5,380 nucleotides of DNA from positions 1-5,380 of the forward strand of contig JBBRLA010000604.1 in the NCBI GenBank assembly GCA_038231615.1. The letters are read 5' to 3'. Position 1 is the stretch's first letter. Each line of letters opens with the position of its first letter. The notes beneath the pieces were generated by a model. That model worked only from the letters and a program-made list of their open reading frames with translations. It did no database searches and was not told the origin of the DNA. Positions 1 through 5,380 of this stretch are shown here, one piece after another. This stretch comes from JBBRLA01 sp038231615. Lineage in GTDB: Bacteria; Myxococcota_A; Polyangia; Palsa-1104; JAEUJZ01. The position numbers were made by a program, and so were the translations under genes.

Positions 1-3000
1 CAGCCCCGGGCTCGGCGGTGGGTTTTTCCGCGGACACCTGAAGGGTGCCGGCGCCGAAGCTCAGCCCGCGATCGAAGACCTCCCGGGGGAGGGCATTGAG
101 CGGCCCGGTGAAGATCACCAGATCGATGGTATGCTCCCGGGTCTTGGCCAGCTTCGGCGGCGGGTCGATGCAGACCAGATTGCCGTCCACCCGCGCCAGG
201 ATGACGCCGGCCCGGACGGCCTCGTTGAAGAGTTCCAGGTAGGTGCCCTTGCGTGCCCGCACCGCCGGGGCGTAGACAGTCCACGAGCGGCGTGCCTTGC
301 CGCCGGTCGCCGTCAGTGCGGGCCCGGGGCGCTCCTTCAGGTCCAGATACAGCGCGTCCGCCGAAGTGGTGCGCACCGGCGCCTCGCATTTGGGGCAGTG
401 CATCCGGCCGACCTTGGCATAAAGCAGGCGCAGGTAATGGGCAATTTCCGTGACAGTCGCCACGGTGGAGTTGGCGCCGCTCTTGGTGGTGCGCTGCTCC
501 AGGGCGATGGCCGGCGGCACCCCGGCGACGTGATCCACGTCGGGGCGCGGCAGGGTCGGCAGGAACTGCCGGGCGTAGGGGGTCAGCGTCTCCATGAAGC
601 GGCGCTGCCCCTCGGCGAAGATGACGTCGAAGGCCAGGGACGACTTGCCGGACCCGCTGGGCCCGGTCACCACCGACAAGGTCCCATGCGGGATGCTGCA
701 CGATACCTCCTTGAGGTTGTGCTCCCGGGCATGCACCACGGTGATGGCGGACACCTGAGACCCGGGCCCCTCCGGCGGCCCCATCTTCTGGGCAACCGGG
801 CGCCTCTTGTCACGGTCCTGCGACGACGCGCCTTTCGCCAGCCGCGCCGCCCGCGCCGCCTCCTTGGCCTTGTGGGCGCGCTCCCGCAGGGCTTGTCCGG
901 TGCGGGAGCCGCTGCGGTCGCTGTCTCGGGCCACGTCTTCCGGCGGCCCCTCGGCGACGACCTTGCCCCCGTGGGGCCCGGCCCCGGGGCCCAGGTCGAG
1001 CACCCAGTCGGCGGCGGCGATGACGTCCAGGTCATGCTCCACCACCACCACGCTGGCGCCGTCCTCGACCAGTTGGTGCAGCGCCGCGATGACCGGGCGG
1101 ATGTCCTCTGCGTGCAGCCCGGCGCTGGGCTCGTCCACTACGAAGAGCATGCCCGCCGGTTTTTCAGTGAGCGCGCGCGCCAGCTTGAGGCGCTGCGCCT
1201 CGCCCCCGGACAGGGTCGAGAGCGGCTGCCCCAGCGGCAGATAGCCCAGCCCCACCGACACCACGGGCAAAAGCGCCCGCCGCACCACGGGGTCGGGCGC
1301 CTGTCGCGTATCGAGCAGCGCCAGCGCCTCGGTCACCGTCAGGCCCAGCACCTCGGCGACGTTCTTGCCATGGTGCTGCACCGCCAGTACCTCGGGCTTG
1401 AAGCGCCGGCCCTGGCACACCGGGCACAGGAACGAGACATCTGCCAAAAACTGCATCTCCACCGTCTCGTAGCCCTCGCCGGCGCAGGCGTCGCAGCGCC
1501 CGGCGTCGATGTTGAACGAGAAGTGCCGCGCCTCCAGCCCGGCGCGCTTGGCCTCCGGTTCGGCGGCGAAGCGGGCGCGGACGCGGTCCCAGGCCTTGGT
1601 ATAGGTCGCCGCGTTGCCCCGGGCGGTGCGCCCCAGGGGCGACTGGTCCACCAGCACCGCCCCGGACAGCCCCTCGTGCCCGGAGATAGCGCGGTGCTCG
1701 CCAGGACGATCGACGGTGGTGTCGCCGTGCAGGCGGGCCACGGCGCGGTAAAGCACCTCGTCCACCAGGGTGGACTTGCCCGACCCGCTGGGCCCGGTCA
1801 CCGCGCAGAGCACCCCGAGGGGAAGGGTGGCGTCCAGCGCACGCAGGTTGTTCACCTGAACTCCCGAAAGGACGATCTCCCCGGCCCGCGTCCGCGGCTG
1901 CCGCCCGGCATCCCAGCGTCGCCACGCGCGCCCGGTGGGCAGGTCGTCCCGCCCGGCGAGCTGCTCCGGCGTGCCATCGAAGAGCACCTGCCCCCCCGCC
2001 GTCCCGGCACCCGGCCCCAGTTCCACCACCCGGTCGCTCTGCCTGACCAGTGCCTCGTCATGCTCGACCAGGAGCACGGTGTTGCCGGCCCGGGCCAGTT
2101 CCCGGATCGCCCCCGCCAGGCGCGGCACGTCGCAGTGGTGCAGGCCCACGCTGGGCTCGTCCAGGACGAAGAGGGTGCCGGTGAGCGCCGCGCCCAGGGC
2201 GGTGGTCAGCCCGGCCCGTTGCGCCTCGCCGCCGCTCAGGGTGCGCGCTTGGCGGTCGAGGGTCAGATAGCCCAACCCGACCTGGGTCAGGTAGGCCAGC
2301 CGAGAGAGCAGCGCCTGCCGTGCCAGCTTGCTTTGAGGCCCCGACGCTGTCAGCGCCTCCAGGCGCCGGTGGGCGTCGTCCACGCTCTGCCCGTGCCAGG
2401 CGGCCAGGTTCAGCCCGGCCACCCGGTAGGCCAGCGCCGCCGGGGACAGCCGCGCCCCTCCGCAAGCGGCGCAGGGGACGTACTCGCGGTAGCGGGCCAA
2501 AAGCACCCGCACGTGCATCTTGTAGGTGCGCGATTCCAGCCACTTGAACCACGCCCGCACGCCGGGGTACTTGCCCTTGTTCCAGCTCCCCTCGCCGTCC
2601 AGCACCAGCCGGCGCTGCTCATCGGAAAGTTCGGCCCAGGGGGTGGACAGGGGAATGTTGCGGCGCTTGGCGAAGGACAATAGGGCGCCACGCTCCCATT
2701 CGGCGCTCTTGCCGGCCCAGGCGCGGATGGCGCCCTGGGAGAGGGTCTTTTGGGGGTCGGGGATGACCTTGTCCCAGTCGATGCCGATGATGCGGCCAAA
2801 GCCGCGGCACTCCGGGCAGGCGCCCAGGGGGGAGTTGTAGGAAAAAAGCCTGGCGTGGGGCGGTTCGAACGCCCGCTGGCACGAGGGGCAGAGCAGGCCG
2901 CGGCCGAAGGTCAGGCGCAAAGGCTCGTCGATCGCGAAGCGCCGCAGGCGCCGCGGTTCGTCAATCAAAGGCAAAGGCAAAGGCAGCAGCAGGGGCGCGT

Positions 3001-3778
3001 TTTTGGTCTTCTTGGGAGGCTGCTTGCCATAGGCCGGCGAGAGGTCCGCCGCCACCGCCGGGGCCGTCCCGTAGACCAGCACCTCGGCCCGGCCGCCCTG
3101 GGCCAGGCACACCTCCAGGGCCTCCTGCAAGCGTCCGCGTTCGCCGGTCAGGAGGGACAGCCGGTCGACGACCACCCCGAAGGCCCCCGCGTCGATGGAT
3201 TCGTCGACGGTGACGGTCTCCAGCTCGCGCACCTGCCCGGCGATCACCAGGCGGCGGAAGCCATCCTTGAGCAGCGAATCGCGCAACCCCGAAAAGGCCG
3301 CCGCGTCCGCCACCCGGGCCGAGTAGCACAGCACTGCACGCGCGCCCTGATGTTCCAGGAGCAGCCGCGCAGCCGCCTGCGCCGCCGAGGACTCCACCGC
3401 CGGCACGTCACAGGTCGGGCAGATCGGCACCGCCTCTGAGGCGAAGAGCGCCGAGAGGTAAGGTTCCAGATCGGCCATGGTGGCCAGGGTCGATCGGCTG
3501 GACTTGACCGGGGCGCGGCGGTCGACGGCCACGGTGGCGGCGATGGGGTCCAGCCGGTCCACTGGGGGGCGCTCCAGCCGTTCGAGGAACTGCCGGGCGT
3601 AGGGGCTGAAGCTCTCGACGAAGCGCCGCTGCCCTTCGGCATAGAGGGTGTCGAGCGCCAGGGAGGACTTCCCGGCCCCACTGGGCCCGGTCAGGGCGAC
3701 AAGCTGCCCGGGGTAGAGATCGAGATCGACATGTTTGAGGTTATGGGTCTGCGCGCCACGCAGGGAGATTGGCAACAT
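1..3778 (-). CDS. uvrA: Tandem-fused UvrA excinuclease ATPase, 3' end outside the window
   Basis: UvrA is the damage-sensing ABC ATPase of nucleotide excision repair; it loads UvrB on lesions in the cytoplasm. The frame is open for 1259 codons and runs off the left edge. The ATG start puts the N-terminus (MLPISLRGAQTHNLK) in register with ordinary UvrA, but no good ribosome site precedes it. Unit 1 (about residues 1-950, the usual UvrA length) shows Walker A at 31-38, zinc cysteines CPSC/CPEC at 297-324, LSGGEAQR at 514-521, Walker B LFVLDEPS at 536-543, H-loop His573, second Walker A at 662-669, second zinc site CDAC/CPVC at 762-788, second LSGGEAQR at 856-863, Walker B at 878-885 and His915. 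A linker follows, then unit 2 from about 1010 with Walker A at 1039-1046. UvrA is normally about 940 residues, so this is a two-copy fusion, expected near 1800-1950 residues. Fused long UvrAs are known in proteobacteria from memory. The family call is secure; the role of the fusion is inference. Confidence 0.96.
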   Translation of the reverse strand, partial: MLPISLRGAQTHNLKHVDLDLYPGQLVALTGPSGAGKSSLALDTLYAEGQRRFVESFSPYARQFLERLERPPVDRLDPIAATVAVDRRAPVKSSRSTLATMADLEPYLSALFASEAVPICPTCDVPAVESSAAQAAARLLLEHQGARAVLCYSARVADAAAFSGLRDSLLKDGFRRLVIAGQVRELETVTVDESIDAGAFGVVVDRLSLLTGERGRLQEALEVCLAQGGRAEVLVYGTAPAVAADLSPAYGKQPPKKTKNAPLLLPLPLPLIDEPRRLRRFAIDEPLRLTFGRGLLCPSCQRAFEPPHARLFSYNSPLGACPECRGFGRIIGIDWDKVIPDPQKTLSQGAIRAWAGKSAEWERGALLSFAKRRNIPLSTPWAELSDEQRRLVLDGEGSWNKGKYPGVRAWFKWLESRTYKMHVRVLLARYREYVPCAACGGARLSPAALAYRVAGLNLAAWHGQSVDDAHRRLEALTASGPQSKLARQALLSRLAYLTQVGLGYLTLDRQARTLSGGEAQRAGLTTALGAALTGTLFVLDEPSVGLHHCDVPRLAGAIRELARAGNTVLLVEHDEALVRQSDRVVELGPGAGTAGGQVLFDGTPEQLAGRDDLPTGRAWRRWDAGRQPRTRAGEIVLSGVQVNNLRALDATLPLGVLCAVTGPSGSGKSTLVDEVLYRAVARLHGDTTVDRPGEHRAISGHEGLSGAVLVDQSPLGRTARGNAATYTKAWDRVRARFAAEPEAKRAGLEARHFSFNIDAGRCDACAGEGYETVEMQFLADVSFLCPVCQGRRFKPEVLAVQHHGKNVAEVLGLTVTEALALLDTRQAPDPVVRRALLPVVSVGLGYLPLGQPLSTLSGGEAQRLKLARALTEKPAGMLFVVDEPSAGLHAEDIRPVIAALHQLVEDGASVVVVEHDLDVIAAADWVLDLGPGAGPHGGKVVAEGPPEDVARDSDRSGSRTGQALRERAHKAKEAARAARLAKGASSQDRDKRRPVAQKMGPPEGPGSQVSAITVVHAREHNLKEVSCSIPHGTLSVVTGPSGSGKSSLAFDVIFAEGQRRFMETLTPYARQFLPTLPRPDVDHVAGVPPAIALEQRTTKSGANSTVATVTEIAHYLRLLYAKVGRMHCPKCEAPVRTTSADALYLDLKERPGPALTATGGKARRSWTVYAPAVRARKGTYLELFNEAVRAGVILARVDGNLVCIDPPPKLAKTREHTIDLVIFTGPLNALPREVFDRGLSFGAGTLQVSAEKPTAEPGA
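752..928 (-). other. Interdomain linker joining the two UvrA units
   Basis: These codons (about residues 951-1009) lie between the end of unit 1, just after its last H-loop and GPGAG segment, and the start of unit 2 (AITVVHAREHNLKEV). The stretch is rich in Ala, Arg and Lys (for example ERAHKAKEAARAARLAKG), so it looks like a basic, partly helical tether ending in a Pro/Gly-rich segment. It has no match in single-copy UvrA, which normally ends where this begins. Boundaries are judged by eye. Confidence 0.7.
2966..2992. repeat. In-frame microsatellite inside the UvrA gene
   Basis: On the plus strand the hexamer CAAAGG occurs three times in a row (2966-2983), followed directly by CAG three times (2984-2992). 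On the coding (minus) strand this reads Leu-Leu-Leu-Pro-Leu-Pro-Leu-Pro-Leu at residues 263-271, just before the first zinc site. Both units are multiples of three, so slippage would change length but not frame. Confidence 0.85.
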
Positions 3779-3881
3779 TTTTGACAAGGGGTACCTGGCC
3801 AGTGAACATGGAATCAGTGAAGTGGATGTGCAACCAGAATCGACAGGGTCCCAGCGAAATATTGGCCCTTGCCGAGGGGGG
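3779..3881. other. Short gap between binding-protein stop and UvrA start
   Basis: Both flanking genes are on the minus strand. I see no hairpin followed by a T-run, so read-through from the lipoprotein gene into the UvrA gene is plausible. No LexA-type CTG-N10-CAG box was found by eye. The heptamer TTCACTG (minus strand) occurs twice, 15 bp apart, at 3815-3821 and 3800-3806, within 45 bp of the UvrA ATG; it could be an operator or chance. The UvrA frame stays open upstream of its ATG through this gap (including a TTG four codons upstream of the one adjoining the ATG region), but homology supports the ATG. Confidence 0.5.
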
Positions 3882-4763
3882 TTACCGTCGCGAAAGCAGC
3901 CCGCCGTGGAGCAGCCGCGCCAGTTCGCGCACCGCGCTGCCCAGGCGCGGGCCGGGGGTGATGAACTCTTTCTGGCGCAGCAGGAAGACCTGTCCGCTGG
4001 CCACCGCCGGCACCTCCGGCAGCTCCTGCCAGTCGGCCAGGACCTGGCGCTCCGCCGCTCGATCGTCCACGTGGACCGCGTCGAGGATGACCTCGGGCCG
4101 CCGCGCCGCCACCGACTCCAGTGCGACCTTGGCGTAGCGCAGCGAGAGGTCGGAGAAGACGTTGTCGCCCCCGGCCTTGTGGATCAGTTCGTCCAGATAG
4201 GTCCCCGGCCCGGCCACCACCAGGCCCCGCAGCCCGCCCACGTCGCGATCGACGACAAAGACCACCTTTGGACGGCGCGCTTCTGAAGGGGGCGCCACCG
4301 CGGCCATGTCTCGGTCGAGCCCGGCGACGATCCGGGCCGCCGCCTCGTGCTCCTGGGGGCCCAGGCGCTGGCCCACGGCCAGGATCGCCTGGCGCACCTC
4401 GGCCAGGTTGTTCATCGGCACCGGCATCGCCGTCACCCCGGCGCTCCGCAGGGTCTCGGCCATCTGTTCCTGCACGCCGTCGAGGAGCACCAGGTCCGGG
4501 CGCAGCCAGAGGATCTTTTCCAGGTTCGGGGCCAAAAATGAACCCACCCGGGTCCGGCTGGCCACCTCGGGGGGGAAGTCGCAGTACTCGGAGACGCCCA
4601 CGACCTGGTCGCCTGCACCGACGGCGAAAACGATCTCGGTGAGGCTGGGGGTCAGGCTGACGATGCGCCGCACCGAGGCCAGCGCGGAAGACGGGGCCTC
4701 CTTTTGGCAAGCGACGAGGCACAGGATCAGCGACGGGATGATGTAGCGAAGGCAGCGATGCAT
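3882..4763 (-). CDS. BtuF/TroA-type substrate-binding lipoprotein (cobalamin or metal-chelate ABC importer)
   Basis: This is a 293-residue binding protein of the Peripla_BP_2 (BtuF/FhuD/TroA-like, helical backbone) family, which delivers cobalamin, siderophores or heme to an ABC importer. Residues 1-19 form a lipoprotein signal peptide: basic start, hydrophobic IIPSLILCL, lipobox LVAC with Cys19. Gln at +2 would favour outer-membrane sorting in a Gram-negative. Family blocks are RIVSLTPSLTEIVFAVG (33-49), GVSEYCDFPPE (56-66), NLEKILWLRPDLVLL (80-94), GPGTYLDELIHKAGGDNVFSD (185-205, typical C-lobe start) and ITPGPRLGSAVRELARLL near the end. The YCDFPPE segment resembles proteins annotated as cobalamin-binding, but the ligand cannot be fixed from sequence. 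An in-frame TAA four codons upstream rules out a longer start. No permease or ATPase gene lies in the window, so the partner is elsewhere or beyond it. It is 103 bp ahead of the UvrA gene on the same strand. Confidence 0.93.
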   Translation of the reverse strand: MHRCLRYIIPSLILCLVACQKEAPSSALASVRRIVSLTPSLTEIVFAVGAGDQVVGVSEYCDFPPEVASRTRVGSFLAPNLEKILWLRPDLVLLDGVQEQMAETLRSAGVTAMPVPMNNLAEVRQAILAVGQRLGPQEHEAAARIVAGLDRDMAAVAPPSEARRPKVVFVVDRDVGGLRGLVVAGPGTYLDELIHKAGGDNVFSDLSLRYAKVALESVAARRPEVILDAVHVDDRAAERQVLADWQELPEVPAVASGQVFLLRQKEFITPGPRLGSAVRELARLLHGGLLSRR

Positions 4764-4771
4764 GTGGGCTG

Positions 4772-4802
4772 CTTATACTATGACCCACCTTCCTACGGTC
4801 AA
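4772..4802 (-). promoter_or_regulatory. Predicted sigma70-type promoter of the binding-protein gene
   Basis: On the minus strand a -35 hexamer TTGACC (4797-4802, 5 of 6 consensus) is followed by TAGTAT (4775-4780) 16 bp on, overlapping TATAAG (4772-4777, 5 of 6, spacing 19). Transcription would begin around 4765-4768, only a few bases before the ATG at 4763. No Shine-Dalgarno sequence stands directly before the ATG (GCAGCCCAC). This suggests a leaderless or nearly leaderless message. Read by eye only. Confidence 0.5.
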
Positions 4803-4903
4803 CCACTATGCGAACGCGTGCAGAATCGGTAGCCGGGGAGCGCGAAAAGGGGCGCGGGAAGCATGCCCAGCCCTGTGTAGGCCGGCGGCGAGACGGAGTC
4901 GGC

Positions 4904-4935
4904 GGGGCCGGGGAGGAGGGTGACGGGGAGGGGGG
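4904..4935 (+). other. Potential G-quadruplex sequence
   Basis: The plus strand carries five runs of three or more G (4904-4907, 4910-4913, 4918-4920, 4925-4928, 4930-4935) separated by loops of 1 to 4 bases. This satisfies the usual G3+N1-7 folding rule. Whether it folds or has a role is unknown; GC-rich genomes produce such runs by chance. Confidence 0.6.
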
Positions 4936-4940
4936 TGACG
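4911..4940. repeat. 15-bp G-rich tandem duplication
   Basis: GGGAGGAGGGTGACG (4911-4925) is followed immediately by GGGAGGGGGGTGACG (4926-4940), two copies with a single difference (A4917 against G4932). It lies about 150 bp upstream of the binding-protein start, on the template strand of that gene. Confidence 0.9.
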
Positions 4941-5026
4941 GCCAGCTCGTGCGAGTTGGTGCCGTCGCGATGCGCTACCATACGGTCTTCTTTTAGGGAA
5001 AAATCGCAAAGGGGGCGAAATTGTAG

Positions 5027-5056
5027 TTGACAAAGGATTGAAAGGCATTGTAGCCT
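5027..5056 (+). promoter_or_regulatory. Possible rightward sigma70-type promoter
   Basis: A perfect -35 hexamer TTGACA (5027-5032) is followed after 18 bp by TAGCCT (5051-5056), which keeps the three most conserved -10 positions (T, A and final T) and is preceded by TG. It sits in the AT-richer part of the intergenic region. Transcription would begin near 5063, giving a leader of roughly 115-145 bases before the small ORF. The -10 is weak, so this is tentative. Confidence 0.4.
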
Positions 5057-5121
5057 GATCTACGTTTTTGATTCACATGACCTTACAATACCCAATACAA
5101 AGAAGAACTCCCTTGTCTTGT

Positions 5122-5207
5122 TCAGGATTCCTGGATTTCCCCGGCTGTCGATTTTCGGCAGCCTCCCCGGAGCGGGCTTATGACTCCGGCAAGAAAGGGA
5201 ATCCTGA
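5122..5207 (+). promoter_or_regulatory. Predicted structured leader: three-stem junction over the start of the small ORF
   Basis: An outer stem pairs TCAGGATTCC (5122-5131) with GGAATCCTGA (5198-5207), 10 perfect base pairs. It encloses two hairpins. One pairs GGCTGTCGA (5143-5151) with TCGGCAGCC (5155-5163), 9 pairs including one G-U, loop TTT. The other pairs CCGGAG (5167-5172) with CTCCGG (5184-5189), burying the GGAG ribosome site and looping out the ATG at 5180. The outer stem also covers bases just ahead of the ATG at 5210. No T-run follows, so it is not an intrinsic terminator. It matches no riboswitch class I could recognise. Pairings are seen directly; regulatory function is inference. 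Confidence 0.4.
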
Positions 5208-5371
5208 CCATGGCACTCAAGTTACCCCTCGTTGGCGCGATCCAGATCCCCGTGCCCGGAGCAGATCCGGGAACGGTTGATTCGAAGGTCGAAGAGGCCG
5301 ACGGAGATATTATCAGCATCTCGCCTGACGCCAACCCGGCGCAGCAATTCGCGACCCGGGCGCTCCTCTAA
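5180..5371 (+). CDS. Small ORF of unknown function (63 residues, or 53 from an internal ATG)
   Basis: I do not recognise this product. The ATG at 5180 has GGAG seven bases upstream; a second in-frame ATG at 5210 (MALKLPLVGAIQIPVPG) has a weaker AGGGA nine bases upstream and may be the true start. From there the protein has a hydrophobic, proline-containing N-terminus, then an acidic middle (DSKVEEADGDIISISPDAN) and the end AQQFATRALL. There are no cysteines, no clear signal peptide and no membrane segment. Amino-acid use looks natural, unlike the Arg/Pro-skewed shadow frames nearby, and many third positions are G or C. The leader is predicted to be structured and a -35-like element lies about 150 bp upstream. 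The stop TAA overlaps an AAGAGG at 5370-5375, so a further gene may begin just past the window. It could instead be the N-terminal part of a longer gene interrupted by the stop. Confidence 0.45.
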   Translation: MTPARKGILTMALKLPLVGAIQIPVPGADPGTVDSKVEEADGDIISISPDANPAQQFATRALL

Positions 5372-5375
5372 GAGG
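5370..5375 (+). promoter_or_regulatory. Shine-Dalgarno-like AAGAGG overlapping the small ORF's stop
   Basis: AAGAGG begins within the TAA stop and is followed by CCAAC to the end of the window. If a start codon lies immediately beyond position 5380, this would be a well-placed ribosome site for a coupled downstream gene. It cannot be tested inside the window. Confidence 0.25.
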
Positions 5376-5380
5376 CCAAC

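Larger units (their letters stand above)
4764..5179. other. Divergent intergenic region with no convincing gene
   Basis: This stretch separates the leftward lipoprotein gene from the rightward small ORF. Its left half is very GC-rich and carries the G-rich tandem repeat; short ORFs there have Arg/Pro- or Gly/Glu-skewed translations and look spurious. From about 4984 to 5115 composition becomes noticeably AT-richer, as expected of a promoter zone. No tRNA, terminator or mobile-element end was recognised. Confidence 0.6.

Noticed and set aside
1164..1925. Minus-strand ORF of 253 codons inside the UvrA gene
   Set aside because: It is an out-of-frame shadow of the UvrA frame, Arg/Gly/Ala-skewed and without motifs.
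131..2683. Very long plus-strand open frame (850 codons) opposite the UvrA gene
   Set aside because: It is fully antisense to a frame with unmistakable UvrA motifs and its product is an Arg/Gly/Pro/His/Gln-rich sequence with no recognisable domain; it stays open because of GC-rich codon use.
3781..3809. TTGACA with a 17-bp spacer to GAACAT on the plus strand
   Set aside because: The -10 matches at only three of six positions and it would point rightward into the antisense of the lipoprotein gene, with no plus-strand gene to serve.
3814..4806. Minus-strand ORF of 330 codons overlapping the lipoprotein gene
   Set aside because: Different frame from the clear BtuF-like protein, with a Gly/Arg/Pro-rich product; a shadow frame.
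4799..5048. Short minus-strand ORFs (60 and 80 codons) upstream of the lipoprotein gene
   Set aside because: Two overlapping frames over the same GC-rich DNA, no good ribosome site, skewed composition, and both ending in the predicted promoter of the lipoprotein gene. The 60-codon frame looks less skewed but has no support.
5050..5063. GTAG-CCTGAT-CTAC inverted repeat as an operator
   Set aside because: Only four base pairs per arm, easily expected by chance.
5143..5163. Strong hairpin considered as an intrinsic terminator
   Set aside because: No T-run follows on either strand; it fits better as part of a structured leader.
5068..5280. Plus-strand ORF of 70 codons overlapping the small ORF in another frame
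   Set aside because: Starts at a TTG without a clear ribosome site, and its second half is Arg/Asp/Pro/Ser-skewed where the other frame looks more natural.

Overview
The window is strongly GC-rich, with a densely coded left 4.8 kb and a mostly non-coding right end. A lipoprotein signal peptide with an outer-membrane-type +2 residue and a UvrA-type repair protein point to a high-GC Gram-negative, probably a proteobacterium. A purple-sulfur-type gammaproteobacterium is only a guess. No rRNA, tRNA, CRISPR array, transposase or phage gene was seen.

Layout. (1) Positions 1-3778, minus strand: an uninterrupted reading frame for a giant, tandemly fused UvrA. It holds a complete first UvrA unit (about residues 1-950), a basic linker, and the start of a second UvrA unit that runs off the left edge. 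The gene is therefore cut at its 3' end by the window, not broken. (2) Positions 3779-3881: a 103-bp gap without a convincing terminator. (3) Positions 3882-4763, minus strand: a BtuF/TroA-type (cobalamin or metal-chelate) substrate-binding lipoprotein, with a sigma70-like promoter almost touching its start codon. (4) Positions 4764-5179: an intergenic region with a G-rich tandem repeat capable of forming a G-quadruplex, then an AT-richer patch with a perfect -35 hexamer facing right. (5) Positions 5122-5371, plus strand: a leader that can fold into a three-stem junction around the start of a small unrecognised ORF, whose stop overlaps a Shine-Dalgarno-like AAGAGG.

How the parts relate. The binding-protein gene and the UvrA gene lie in tandem and could be co-transcribed, but no functional link between cobalamin/metal-chelate uptake and DNA repair is evident. 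The small ORF is divergently transcribed. The two most interesting features are the asymmetry between the two UvrA units (the first lacks the Q-loop glutamine of its first ATPase and the conserved part of the UvrB-binding domain; the second keeps both) and the structured leader of the small ORF. I found no clear sign of a wholly new multigene system.
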